Assembly (NCBI RefSeq): GCF_002343915.1
Contig: NZ_NETK01000001.1
Location: 4,970,001-5,034,000 of the forward strand
Length of the DNA: 64,000 bases
Origin: Nannocystis exedens
GTDB taxonomy: Bacteria > Myxococcota_A > Polyangia > Nannocystales > Nannocystaceae
Reading direction: 5' to 3'
In this document: in pieces, positions 8,467 to 17,986 of the stretch
Layout: every line of letters starts with the position of its first letter
Numbering within the stretch: position 1 is the first letter of the stretch
Made by a program: the position numbers and the translations under genes
Notes under the pieces: model-generated
What the model was told of the DNA's origin: nothing
The model's database searches: none
The model's input: the letters and a program-made list of their open reading frames with translations, nothing else

Positions 8467-10248
8467 TCAGCGCAGGTCGAAGGTCCGCAGCACCGCCCGC
8501 CCGGCGAGCGCTCGCAGCCCGGGCGCGAGGCACCACGGGTACAGCCACCAGAAGCCGGGGAGGATCGGCAGCAGCGCGCGCCCGGCCTCGGCCCCGACCT
8601 GGCGCGTCTTCTCGCCCGGGGCGGTGACCACCAGCGCCCCGGCGGGTACCGACGAGTCCGTCTCGAAGTGCAGGCGCGCGCCGAGGTCCCACATGCGCAG
8701 CAGCGCGACGCGGCGGATCGACGCCTCGTCGGCCGCGTGGTGGACGACGTACGGCTCGCGGGGCCCGCGGTGGCGCAGGCGGTCGAGCGGGCGCAGCAGC
8801 GAGGCCTTCCAGCCCGGCTTGTGCTTCGGCCGGGCGCCCTCGCCCTCGGCCAGCGGCCGCGACATCAGCGTCCGCCACGCCGCGTCGACCTCGGCCCCCG
8901 ACAGCCAGGGGATGTAGACCGCCAGCATCACCTGCACGAAGGTCCCGACGTTCATCGCCACGTCGATCACCAGGTGCATGATCACCCCGACGCCCAGCCA
9001 CAGCCGCTTGCCGCACAGCCACCGCAGCACCCACGCGTGCTGGCGCGGCCGGCGGGCGCGCAGCCACAGGTAGCTGCCGACCAGCAGCGCCGGGAACGCG
9101 AGCACCCCGGCGGCCACGAGCGCCTGCGCCTGCTCGCGCGTGAGCGGCACCGGGCCCTCGCCCGGGCTGTAGTAGTACCAGGCCGTCAGCCCGCCGACGT
9201 ACGCGAGCGCGCCGATGACCGCGGCGACCAGCGCGTACGACAGCGCGCGCCGCCACGCCTGCACCTTGGGCCATGTCCCCGCGGACGCCTCGCGCTCGAA
9301 CCGTCGCAGCGCCAGGCCGACCAACGCCAGCGGGAACAGGGTCTCCCACGCCTTGGTGACCCAGGTCGAGAGCGGCAAAAAGCCGATCATGTGCAGGAAG
9401 GTGGCGACCTGGATCTGCACCGGGTGGCGGTAGAAGTGGTCGAGGCTGAGCGCGTAATAAAGCGCAGTGCCGTCGAACCAGGTGAGGCCGCTCTTGAGCG
9501 AGCCGGTGGCGCAGTAGATGATGGCGAGCTGCAGCATCATCAGCCGCAGCGGCCACGCGGGGATCTTCCGCAGCGCGGGGACGACGACGCTGCCGGCCAA
9601 GAGCTCGCGCTTGCGTCGCCACCAGGCGTCGAGCGAGTAGGCCTCGCCCCAGCGGGTGAGCAGGCCGAGGAACAGGAACACCCGCAGGACCGTGTCGCCG
9701 CCGCTGTAGAAGATCGGGCTGTAGCTGTAGAAGGTGTTGACGAGGAACCAGCTCAGCAGCGTGCTGAGGCGCGTCTTGACGCCGAGGATCATCGCCGTGA
9801 CGCTGGCGCAGGTCAGCGCGAACACGGCCCACACGAAGGCCGGGTCGGCGCGCAGGTGGAACAGCGAGAACTTGGCCCACAGCGCCGGGATGAGGCTCCA
9901 CCAGTGCTCGAAGCCGTGCTCGGGGTCCCACAGCCGCCGCAGCTCGCCGCCGTAGTTCTTGCGCGCCATCGCCGGCAGCCACAAGCCCTCGTCGGTGAAC
10001 AAAAAGCGCAGCAGCGGGATCAGGTCGAGCAGCGTCCACAGCACGACGACGCCGAAGACGATCCGGAACAGCCCGGCCGGCCGCGGGTCGACCCGCTCGA
10101 GCCACAGCCGCCGCCACAGCTCGGGGCGGATCAGGAAGAACGCCAGCGCGCAGCCGAGGCCGAGCCACAGCGCACCTGTCGCAAGGGACATGTGCGCCGA
10201 CAGGTCGACCGCGGGCGCCTTGGCCGGGGCGAGCAGCGCGGCCAGCAT
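8467..10248 (-). CDS. HTTM-domain (vitamin K-dependent carboxylase-like) integral membrane protein
   Basis: The 593-residue protein has many hydrophobic segments and resembles the N-terminal half of the fused protein at 11457-14027. Shared landmarks include (S/T)DEGL(W/Y), DxExGF, GxDTVxR, TGSLKSGL/TGIVKTGN and DHFYR. These fit the HTTM family related to the membrane domain of vitamin K-dependent gamma-carboxylase. The chemistry of bacterial HTTM proteins is mostly unknown. Its ATG overlaps the stop of the upstream gene by one base (TGATG), so translation is probably coupled. Motif copies lie at 9272-9287 and 10174-10193; the latter encodes HMSLATG near the N-terminus. Confidence 0.8.
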   Translation of the reverse strand: MLAALLAPAKAPAVDLSAHMSLATGALWLGLGCALAFFLIRPELWRRLWLERVDPRPAGLFRIVFGVVVLWTLLDLIPLLRFLFTDEGLWLPAMARKNYGGELRRLWDPEHGFEHWWSLIPALWAKFSLFHLRADPAFVWAVFALTCASVTAMILGVKTRLSTLLSWFLVNTFYSYSPIFYSGGDTVLRVFLFLGLLTRWGEAYSLDAWWRRKRELLAGSVVVPALRKIPAWPLRLMMLQLAIIYCATGSLKSGLTWFDGTALYYALSLDHFYRHPVQIQVATFLHMIGFLPLSTWVTKAWETLFPLALVGLALRRFEREASAGTWPKVQAWRRALSYALVAAVIGALAYVGGLTAWYYYSPGEGPVPLTREQAQALVAAGVLAFPALLVGSYLWLRARRPRQHAWVLRWLCGKRLWLGVGVIMHLVIDVAMNVGTFVQVMLAVYIPWLSGAEVDAAWRTLMSRPLAEGEGARPKHKPGWKASLLRPLDRLRHRGPREPYVVHHAADEASIRRVALLRMWDLGARLHFETDSSVPAGALVVTAPGEKTRQVGAEAGRALLPILPGFWWLYPWCLAPGLRALAGRAVLRTFDLR

Positions 10249-11195
10249 CAGTCACCCCCTCCGTCGGCCCCGCCGCCCTCGTTGCCGCCCTCGTTGCCGC
10301 CGCCCTCGGCCGGCAGCGCCGGCTCGTCCGCGTCGCCCTCGGGGGCCGGCGGCTCGTCGCTCTGCGCGCCCTCGGGCGCCTTGCCCTTGCCCTCGGCCCC
10401 GCCACGCGTGGTGTCGACGGCGCGCCGGCGCTGGAGGATCCGCGCCTTCGCCTCGGCCCGGTCGTGCCAGGTGTTCTGCTCGATGTCGACGAACGCGCCC
10501 TCCGGCAGCGGCGCGAAGCCGTAGCGCGCGCGGATGTCGTTCGGCAGCTGCGCGTGCGGGGTGGTGGCGCAGTCGAAGCCCTTGAGGTCCTCCTTGTGCA
10601 GCTTGAGCTCGAACGGGTCGAAGCCCATCGTGGCGATCGCCTTCGCCGGCGGCGGCACCTTCGTCCACATCTTGGTGAAGTTGACCCGCACCGGCGCCTC
10701 GCCGCCGTGGGTGCGCGCCCACTCGCGGCAGACCCACGCCGCGTACGGCGACTGGTAGCGCTCCTGCTCGATGAGCCGCCGGTTGATCTTGCCCATGCGG
10801 TCGTAGAAGAAGTACGGGTAGTCGCGCCGGCCGTAGATGTCGTGCAGCAGGTCGAGCTCCTCGCCGGCCTGCGTCACCACCCGCACCTGCAAGAACTGGT
10901 TGGTCCGGTGCGGGTTGGGGGCGAACATCGCCCAGCTCTGCACGCTCGAGGTGGCCCGCATGTACGCCCCCGAGCGCAGGATGCCCGCCAGCTTGCGGTT
11001 GAACCGCTCCGCCAGCCCGGCCGCAGGCGTCGTGTGCTGCAGCAGCGCGACCGTGTGATAGGCGATGAACAGGCTGACCAGCAGCGCCGCCCACCCGCGG
11101 TAGGCCCACGGCTGGTCGGACGGGTCCTCGGCCGCGGGCGCGCGCAGCAGCGCGTCGGCCAGCCGCGACGACGGCTGCTCCGCTGCCTGACTCAT
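10248..11195 (-). CDS. Membrane-anchored partner protein with SWxMFAPNP module
   Basis: This 315-residue protein has one clear membrane segment (GWAALLVSLFIAYHTVALL, about residues 35-53). A conserved module follows with SVQSWAMFAPNPHRTNQF, FFYDRMGKINRRLI and VCREWARTHGG, then a charged, low-complexity C-terminus rich in Glu/Gly/Ala. The module is clearly homologous to the C-terminal third of the fused HTTM protein at 11457-14027 (SQSWNMFAPNPPRANTF, WNDRMRKMHRRMI, VCRNWFIEYG), so the two genes here are the split form of one system. ATG 11195 was preferred because GGAG lies 8 bp upstream; an upstream ATG at 11240 adds no recognisable sequence. Function is unknown; a subunit of an HTTM membrane enzyme is inferred. 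Confidence 0.75.
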   Translation of the reverse strand: MSQAAEQPSSRLADALLRAPAAEDPSDQPWAYRGWAALLVSLFIAYHTVALLQHTTPAAGLAERFNRKLAGILRSGAYMRATSSVQSWAMFAPNPHRTNQFLQVRVVTQAGEELDLLHDIYGRRDYPYFFYDRMGKINRRLIEQERYQSPYAAWVCREWARTHGGEAPVRVNFTKMWTKVPPPAKAIATMGFDPFELKLHKEDLKGFDCATTPHAQLPNDIRARYGFAPLPEGAFVDIEQNTWHDRAEAKARILQRRRAVDTTRGGAEGKGKAPEGAQSDEPPAPEGDADEPALPAEGGGNEGGNEGGGADGGGD

Positions 11196-11333
11196 GGCAC
11201 ATGCTCCATCCGACCTGCTCGATGGGACAGACGCATCCACGCCCCGACCGTGCGCGCCTCCCTGCTCGCCGGCCTCGCACGCCCGACGCGGCCCGCCCCT
11301 GCCTCGCGTCCCGAGGGCGGCGCGCCCTCGAAC

Positions 11334-11364
11334 CCATGGCCTTTACGACATGTCCCAAGCGCCA
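11334..11364. repeat. Palindromic motif pair in spacer upstream of split HTTM operon
   Basis: Two overlapping inverted half-sites (CATGGCCTTTACGACATGTCCC, then CAAGCGCCAT) lie in the 261-bp spacer between the fused HTTM gene's 3' end and the split HTTM operon's start. They belong to the dispersed palindrome family. The spacer contains no gene. Confidence 0.5.
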
Positions 11365-11456
11365 TCATAGTATACCGATAAGCCAGACGTTCTCGACGAC
11401 CCACGACTGGCGGCCCGACGCCGCGCGCAGCGGGGCGGTCCGCGTTGAAGAAGATT

Positions 11457-14027
11457 CTACTCGCCATCGCCGCCTCCCTCGTCCTCGGCGCCGCGGGCCG
11501 GCTCGGGCGGCGGTTCGCTCGCCGCGGGCGGGCTGGTGCCGGGCGCGTTGACGCTGGCGGCGCGGGGCTGCGGGCTCCCGCCCCAGTCGCGGCGCGAGGC
11601 CCAGCTGCGCCGGCGCTGCTCGGCCTGGCGGGCCTGCTTCTCCCGGGCGGCCTCGAGCTCGCGCAGGTCGGCCGCGTCGAGCTCGACGCCGTAGCGCTGC
11701 TTCATGAACGCAGGCAGCTGGCCGTTCTTGAGGCAGCTGTGGGTCTCGAGCAGCTCGAAGGTGGGCTTGAGGTCCTTGGGCCGGTACCAGCCCTTGGTGG
11801 CGACCTGCTCGGGGGTGGGGATCCGCGTGGTGATCCGCCAGGTCTCGACCTTGGCCGCGGGGGTGCCGTACTCGATGAACCAGTTGCGGCAGACGAAGAA
11901 CGACCACGGCCGCAGGTACGACTTGCCCTTGCCGATCATGCGCCGATGCATCTTGCGCATGCGGTCGTTCCAGATCCACGGGAACGGCCGGTAGCTGTAG
12001 CTGTTGTAGCCGATGTCCCAGCGCGTCCCGTCCGGCAGCACCACCACCGTCTTCATGAAGGTGTTGGCCCGCGGCGGGTTGGGCGCGAACATGTTCCAGC
12101 TCTGCGAGGTGCCGGTGACGCTGAGGTAGCTGCCGAACACGCCGCGGGCCGCCGACCGCCACTGGCTGAAGATGTTGCTGCCGGGGAACAGGCTCAGCCC
12201 GACGGCGCAGAAGTGCCAGGTCATGAAGCCGAGCGCGATCGCCCGGTACAGCGCCCCGCCGGCCAGCCCCGGCGCGCCCCCGGGCGCGGCGCTGTGTGGC
12301 CCTTCGGACATGCCCTTGAAGACATGCCGCAGGCGCCGGCCGAACAGGCGGAACACCAGGGCGACGGCGGCGACCAGGCCGAGCCAGCCATAGACGAGGT
12401 ACCCGACCTCGCGGTCGCCGCCGATCCGCTTGTAGACGATCGCCAGCAAGAGCAGGCCGAGGACGACGACGATGGCGTCTGGGATCTTCGCGCCGCGCGC
12501 GGGCAGGTCCTCGGGCCGCTGGGCCGGGCCGAACCATCGCTCGCTGCCGGCAGGCAAGATCCGCCGCAGCCCGGTGCGCCGGGCCTGCCGCCACAGCCAG
12601 TGCAGCGCCGCGGCGATCTCCTCGCCGCGCAGCCACGCGACGTAGACCATCAGCATGATGAACGGGAACATGCCGATGTTCATGAACAGGATCAGAAACC
12701 CGTGGAAGACGACGCCGAGGCCGAGCCACAGCCGGCGCCCGAGCAGCCACCGCTGCACGAACGCCTGATCGATCGTCCACCCGCGCACGCGCAGCGGCCA
12801 GCGCCCGAGCAAGAACCACCCGGCGACGAGCAGCGGCACCACCACGCCCATGGCGATGTGCACGCGCAGGATGCCGGCGCTGACGATCGCGGCGGCCTGC
12901 TCGGGCTGGTTCTTCGGCAGCTCGCCCACGTACGGGTAGGCGAGCACGCTGATGCGGTAGAGCGCGAAATAGCCGAGGAGCAGCGCCACGCGGCCGAGCC
13001 AGCGGCGCCACGGCCGGTCGTGGGCGACAAACCACGGCTGGTCGCGGTGGCGCAGCTGGAACCCGAGGATCGCGCCGAGCATGGCGATCGCGAAGTGCTC
13101 CTCCCACCAGCGCGTCACCCACGTCATCAGCCGGAACAGGTTGGTGCCGAAGATCGCCGAGACCTGCTGCGTCCACTCCTCGAAGCGGTAGAAGTGGTCC
13201 ATGTTGAGCGCGTAGTAGAGCGCGTCGCCCTGGACCCACACGTTGCCGGTCTTGACGATGCCGGTGGCGGTGTAGATCGCCACCAGCTGGGCCATGATGA
13301 GGTAGCGCGGCCAGCTCGGGACCAGGCGATAGACCGGCTGCTTGCCCGGCTGCGCCGGCTCGCCGACCTCCTGCAGCTTGCCGGCCCGGCGCAGCAGCTT
13401 GCAGCGGACCCAGTTGTCGACGCTCCACGCGTCGCCGGTGCGGGCGAAGATCAGCACCCACCACAGCGTGCGGTACACCGTGTCGGTGCCCTCGAGGTAG
13501 AGCCCGTTATGGTTGTAGATGCTGCACACCAGCAGCCAGGACAGCACGCCGGTGAGCCGCGAGAGCACCCCGAAGGCGTACAGCAGCAGCACGCCGAAGG
13601 TCGCGTACATCACCCACTCGACGCCGTCGGGCGACGACCAGAAGTAGAACAGCGAGTGCTTGCCCCACAGGTACTTGAGGACAGCCCAGCTGTCGAGGAA
13701 GCCGTCCTCCGGGGTCCAGCCCATCAGCGCCGAGCTGCCGAACCGCGAGCGCGCCTCGTCGAGGTCGTAGAGGCCCTCGTCGCTCCACAACATGCGCCAG
13801 TACGGCTTCAGGTTCCAGAAGCACTGGATCGTCATCAGCGCGGTGCCGATCCGCAAGGTCGCGAACATGCGCGGGTCCTCGAGCGCGAGCAGGCTGCGCC
13901 GCACCGACTCCATCCGCGTCGCCGCCCACGCCAGCGTCGCCACCACCACCGCCAGACACAGCCAGCCGACGTGGCTGCCGAGCTCGGGGGGGACGCGGCT
14001 GAAGTCGAGCGCCTCGGGTGCCAACAT
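11457..14027 (-). CDS. Fused HTTM + SWxMFAPNP membrane protein
   Basis: This 856-residue protein contains both modules that are separate in the neighbouring pair. Residues about 1-400 are HTTM-like, with landmarks MLWSDEGLYDLDEA, WTPEDGFLDSW, EGTDTVYRTLWW, ATGIVKTGNVW and NMDHFYRFEEW. Further membrane segments follow to about 590. Then comes the soluble module (SQSWNMFAPNPPRANTF, WIWNDRMRKMHRRMIG, FFVCRNWFIEYG) and a Glu/Arg-rich, Ala/Pro-rich tail. The fusion implies that the two products of the split pair work together. No carboxylase catalytic residues were assigned. The motif copy at 12298-12328 encodes HVFKGMSEGPH in the linker. ATG 14027 starts a strongly biased frame. Confidence 0.8.
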   Translation of the reverse strand: MLAPEALDFSRVPPELGSHVGWLCLAVVVATLAWAATRMESVRRSLLALEDPRMFATLRIGTALMTIQCFWNLKPYWRMLWSDEGLYDLDEARSRFGSSALMGWTPEDGFLDSWAVLKYLWGKHSLFYFWSSPDGVEWVMYATFGVLLLYAFGVLSRLTGVLSWLLVCSIYNHNGLYLEGTDTVYRTLWWVLIFARTGDAWSVDNWVRCKLLRRAGKLQEVGEPAQPGKQPVYRLVPSWPRYLIMAQLVAIYTATGIVKTGNVWVQGDALYYALNMDHFYRFEEWTQQVSAIFGTNLFRLMTWVTRWWEEHFAIAMLGAILGFQLRHRDQPWFVAHDRPWRRWLGRVALLLGYFALYRISVLAYPYVGELPKNQPEQAAAIVSAGILRVHIAMGVVVPLLVAGWFLLGRWPLRVRGWTIDQAFVQRWLLGRRLWLGLGVVFHGFLILFMNIGMFPFIMLMVYVAWLRGEEIAAALHWLWRQARRTGLRRILPAGSERWFGPAQRPEDLPARGAKIPDAIVVVLGLLLLAIVYKRIGGDREVGYLVYGWLGLVAAVALVFRLFGRRLRHVFKGMSEGPHSAAPGGAPGLAGGALYRAIALGFMTWHFCAVGLSLFPGSNIFSQWRSAARGVFGSYLSVTGTSQSWNMFAPNPPRANTFMKTVVVLPDGTRWDIGYNSYSYRPFPWIWNDRMRKMHRRMIGKGKSYLRPWSFFVCRNWFIEYGTPAAKVETWRITTRIPTPEQVATKGWYRPKDLKPTFELLETHSCLKNGQLPAFMKQRYGVELDAADLRELEAAREKQARQAEQRRRSWASRRDWGGSPQPRAASVNAPGTSPPAASEPPPEPARGAEDEGGGDGE

Positions 14028-14261
14028 CGGGTGAGGCCGCCGACACTAGCACGTGGAGGACCCTCCTCAGCGCCCGTCAGGCGCGCGCAAAATTTGCGCG
14101 ATGGTCGACATAGAGGCGGCTGGCGCCGCCTGGGCCGGCGAATCTGCCGGAGGGTCGAGGTCGGGCGCGCGCGTCGTGAGCTGTCCCGAGAGACATCCGG
14201 TCGGGCGGATCTGCGGCGCCGAGGCTTTCGCGGGCGGGCGGGTTCGCGGTACAGGAGAGCC

Positions 14262-14771
14262 GTGCCTTGGAGCAGGCGGCGGGTGCTGGGGCTCGTGGCG
14301 GTCGCGGCCGGGTGTCGCCCGCCGGAGATGCCGCCGTCGGCGCCGAGCAGCCTGCTCGGCGAGGCGGCGCCGCAGTTCTCGCGGCGGGGGCTCGACGGGC
14401 GGGTGGTCGACCTCGCGGCGCTGCGCGACCGGGTGGTCGTGGTCGAGTTCTTCGCCCGCTACTGCGAGCCGTGCTGGCGGCACCTGCCGAAGGTCCAGCG
14501 CTGGGCCGCGCGCCAGCGCGACGTCGCGGTGATCGGCATCGGCGCCGACGAGTTCGCGGGCGACACCCAGGCGATGGTGCGCGCGCTCGGGGTCGCGTTC
14601 CCGGTCGTCCACGACAGCGGCCTCGTGCTCACCGCCCGGTTTCGGGTCGACAAGATCCCCTCCACCCTCGTCCTCGACCGCGGCGGGCGGGTCCGCTGGC
14701 GCTCGTTCCCCGGCGACGGCGTCGGGGCGATGGACCGCGCCGTCGCGGCGGTCCGCCGCGCGCCCGATTGA
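14262..14771 (+). CDS. TlpA/ResA-like thioredoxin-fold lipoprotein
   Basis: The 169-residue protein starts at GTG 14262 (GGAG 5-8 bp upstream). It has an Arg-rich N-terminus and a lipoprotein signal ending VAVAAGC. The thioredoxin fold carries the redox pair in FFARYCEPCWRHLPK (CEPC), followed by IGIGADEF, the cis-Pro region KIPSTLVLDRGGRV and a C-terminal helix, typical of TlpA/ResA periplasmic thiol-disulfide reductases or the AhpC/TSA superfamily. It probably acts on extracytoplasmic disulfides. The FGE-like lipoprotein gene starts 14 bp downstream, so the two are likely co-transcribed. A motif copy at 14181-14196 lies in the leader. Confidence 0.85.
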   Translation: MPWSRRRVLGLVAVAAGCRPPEMPPSAPSSLLGEAAPQFSRRGLDGRVVDLAALRDRVVVVEFFARYCEPCWRHLPKVQRWAARQRDVAVIGIGADEFAGDTQAMVRALGVAFPVVHDSGLVLTARFRVDKIPSTLVLDRGGRVRWRSFPGDGVGAMDRAVAAVRRAPD

Positions 14772-14785
14772 GGTACGCTGGTCGC

Positions 14786-16366
14786 GTGTCCGCCCCCCGT
14801 CCGGCCGCGCTCGCGTTCGGGTTCGCCGTGGTCCTGTCCTCCGGGACAGGTTGCCGCAACGCCAACCTCGCCAGCACCATGGCCCAGACGCCGAGCTACG
14901 AGCCGGAGGGCCAGACCCGCTGCGGCGTCGCGCGCAGCCACGCGCGGCCGCTGATCATCGAGTGGCCGGCGCACGACCGCAGCGAGCTCGAGACGCTGGT
15001 GGCCGAGGGCGAGCGGAGGGTCGCGGTCCGCTACGAGGGCTGCGAGATGGAGCTGCTGCGCGGCTGCACGGCCCCCGGCAGCTACCGCTACCAGGGCGTG
15101 CAGCCGAAGCGCGAGGACTACGTGTTCAAGCGGGCCGACGACCTGTACGCCAAGATCCCGCTCGGCGCGGCCAACCTCGAGGCGGAGCTCGAGCGCCACG
15201 GCGCGCTGACGCTCGGCATGACGGTGGTCGGTCGCTGGCAGGGCGGCCACGGGCGGCCGGCGCGGATCGACCTGCGCGGCGATTGCGAGCGGGCGACGCA
15301 CGTGATCTCGGGGCTGTCGGTCGGGGCGTTTCGCCTGTCCTCCGAGGCAGGTGCGGAGATCCGCGGCGAGGCCGGGTGGATGAACGCGGGCGGCGGAGCC
15401 GGCTCGTCGGCGGCGCGCGGGCTGGTGCGCAGCGACGGCGACCTCGAGGCCTGCGGCGACGCCCGCGACGACGGCCCGCCCGACCGCTGCCACGCGCTCT
15501 TGCGGGTCGAGGTCGAGGCGATCCGCGAGCCGGCGGAGGTCGCGGCGGCGCGGGCCCGGCAGGTGTGCCCGCGCGACGCGGCGCTGGTCGAGGGCGGCCG
15601 CTTCCGCGCCAGCGTCGGCGGCCAGGTCGAGGTGGCCGACTTCTGCCTCGACCGCGAGGAGGTGCGGGTCGCCGACTACGCCGCCTGCGCCGCCAAGGGC
15701 CCCTGCTCCGAGGCCGCCACCAGCGCCCGCTACAAGAGCTCGCCCGAGGAGCTCGCGTGGGCCAGCGGGCAATGCAACGGCGCCCGCCGCAGCAAGCGCC
15801 GCCACCCCGTCAACTGCATCAGCTGGAACCAGGCCGCCGCCTACTGCCAGTGGGTCGGGGGCCGCCTGCCGACCGAGGTCGAGTGGGAGTGGGCCGCCCG
15901 CGGCGGCGACCAGGAACGCACCTACGCCTGGGGCGAGCAGGAGCCGGGGCCGCGGCTGGTCAACGCCTGCGGGGAGGAGTGCGCGCGCGCGCGCGCGCGG
16001 CTGCAGCCCGAGCTCAAGCATGGCCTGAAGGACATGCCCCCCGAGACATGGCTCAAGTTACACAGCAAGAGCGACGGCGAGGTCGGCACGGCGCGGGTCG
16101 GCAGCTATGCGGCCGGGCGCGGCCGGGGGCAGGTGGCCGACCTGGCCGGCAACGTGTGGGAGTGGACCGCGAGCGCGGAGGTCTCCTATCAGACCGGCGA
16201 GGAGCAGCAGATCGGCTACGGCGGGCCCGACACCGGCCGCCGCGCCACCCGCGGCGGCGGCTTCCTGTCGACCGACGACGCCGACGTGCGCACCACGGCC
16301 CGCCGCCTGCGTGACCTGAAGGACAGGCGTCCGGACCTCGGCTTCCGCTGCGCGTACGATCCGTGA
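14786..16366 (+). CDS. Lipoprotein with C-terminal formylglycine-generating-enzyme-like (SUMF1/EgtB) domain
   Basis: This 526-residue lipoprotein starts at GTG 14786. Its signal peptide ends LSSGTGC, and the motif copy at 14833-14851 directly encodes that lipobox. Residues about 25-255 are an unidentified Cys-containing domain. Residues about 255-526 are FGE-sulfatase-like, with NCISWNQAAAYCQWVGGRLPTEVEWEWAAR, YAWGEQ, VADLAGNVWEW, RGGGF and LGFRCAYD. The segment after RGGGF (LSTDDADVRTTARR) lacks the copper-binding cysteines of true formylglycine-generating enzymes, so it is more likely a ligand-binding or structural relative. Two more motif copies lie within the gene (15334-15352, 16021-16050) and one near its end (16314-16330). 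Confidence 0.8.
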   Translation: MSAPRPAALAFGFAVVLSSGTGCRNANLASTMAQTPSYEPEGQTRCGVARSHARPLIIEWPAHDRSELETLVAEGERRVAVRYEGCEMELLRGCTAPGSYRYQGVQPKREDYVFKRADDLYAKIPLGAANLEAELERHGALTLGMTVVGRWQGGHGRPARIDLRGDCERATHVISGLSVGAFRLSSEAGAEIRGEAGWMNAGGGAGSSAARGLVRSDGDLEACGDARDDGPPDRCHALLRVEVEAIREPAEVAAARARQVCPRDAALVEGGRFRASVGGQVEVADFCLDREEVRVADYAACAAKGPCSEAATSARYKSSPEELAWASGQCNGARRSKRRHPVNCISWNQAAAYCQWVGGRLPTEVEWEWAARGGDQERTYAWGEQEPGPRLVNACGEECARARARLQPELKHGLKDMPPETWLKLHSKSDGEVGTARVGSYAAGRGRGQVADLAGNVWEWTASAEVSYQTGEEQQIGYGGPDTGRRATRGGGFLSTDDADVRTTARRLRDLKDRRPDLGFRCAYDP

Positions 16367-16410
16367 GCGCGACGAGGCCTTCCTGGCCCGAAGGACAGAG
16401 ACAGGCTCGC

Positions 16411-17031
<621 letters not shown>

Positions 17032-17189
17032 GCGGCCCGACGATACCCGCTCGCTTGCGCGCCGGTCAAAATCGCGCAATAGGCGCGAAAGTGACCTCGC
17101 GTGGGGGCGCGAAAACGCCGGCGCAGAGGCTGCGCCGGCGTGGAGCACCGGGAGGGTTCAGGCCCGGTGTGAGGCGTGCGAGCCGGGGC

Positions 17190-17840
17190 TCAGCACTGGC
17201 CCTGGCACTGCTGGTCGACGCAGGTGCCGATCGCCTGGGCCTTCATGCCGGACGGGCCGAACGGGCCGCCGTTCATCTGGATGACGTCGCCGCACGGCCC
17301 GAGGCAGTCGATGCCGCCGCAGCCGGCCTCCTGGGCGCAGTCGCGGATCGCCTGGCAGCCGGGGTCCTCCGCGCAGGTCTGCAGCTCCTCGAGGCACTCG
17401 GTGCAGGCGCACTCGCCACACGGGTCGCCCGGGTTCACGTTGTCGAGGCACTGCATCAGCTCGTCGTCCGTGGTGTTGCCCTCGGTCGTCGTGGTGGTGG
17501 TGTCCTCGGTGGTCGTGCCGGGGTCGGTCGTCGTCGTCGTCGTCGTCGTGCCGGGCTCGGTCGTCGTCGTGCCGGGCTCGGTCGTCGTCGTCTCGACCGG
17601 GCCGGACGTCGAGGTCAGCGGGCCAGTGGTCGTCGTCGGGTCGTCGCTGGTGATCGAGGTGCCGGTGCCTTCGGTGCCGGGCGTGTCGGTGGTGCCCGGG
17701 TCGGTCGTGCCGTTCGTCGTGTCCGTGGTGCCCTGGGTCTCCTGGACGTTGGTGTCGCTGGTCTTGCCGTCGTCGCCGCAGGCGCCGAGAGCGAGCAGGC
17801 CGAACGCCGTCATCGAGCTGAAGAAGAAGTTGCGAATCAT
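17190..17840 (-). CDS. Thr/Pro-linker lipoprotein with Cys-rich domain (paralogue 2)
   Basis: The 216-residue protein starts MIRNFFFSSMTAFGLLALGAC, a lipoprotein signal, with AGGAGG about 10 bp upstream of the ATG. A long Thr/Gly/Asp linker follows, partly encoded by GTC trinucleotide repeats near 17527-17600. The C-terminal Cys-rich domain (LMQCLDNVNPGDPCGECACTE to DQQCQGQC) is homologous to paralogue 1 downstream. A GPCGDVIQMNGGPFGPSG segment corresponds to GPCAVTMNLYGPPDGPSM there. It is probably an outer-surface lipoprotein of unknown ligand. Both copies read leftward, 158 bp apart. Confidence 0.78.
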   Translation of the reverse strand: MIRNFFFSSMTAFGLLALGACGDDGKTSDTNVQETQGTTDTTNGTTDPGTTDTPGTEGTGTSITSDDPTTTTGPLTSTSGPVETTTTEPGTTTTEPGTTTTTTTTDPGTTTEDTTTTTTEGNTTDDELMQCLDNVNPGDPCGECACTECLEELQTCAEDPGCQAIRDCAQEAGCGGIDCLGPCGDVIQMNGGPFGPSGMKAQAIGTCVDQQCQGQC

Positions 17841-17986
17841 TAGGTCAGTGCCTCCTGATGGGGCGCCCCGCGCCCTTTCCGCCGCACCCTAACACGCCCC
17901 CTGTGCAGGTGAGCCAGAAAGGAGCGAAAAAGCTCGTGCACACGCGTCGTGTGACGCGCTCCACAACGACGTAGCAGCCTCGTGCA

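Noticed and set aside
11445..14771. Plus-strand frame starting MKKILLAIAASLVLGAAG, which looks like a signal peptide
   Set aside because: It needs a TTG start and runs antisense to the whole fused HTTM gene with a low-complexity translation. Only its last part (the thioredoxin-like protein from 14262) is real.
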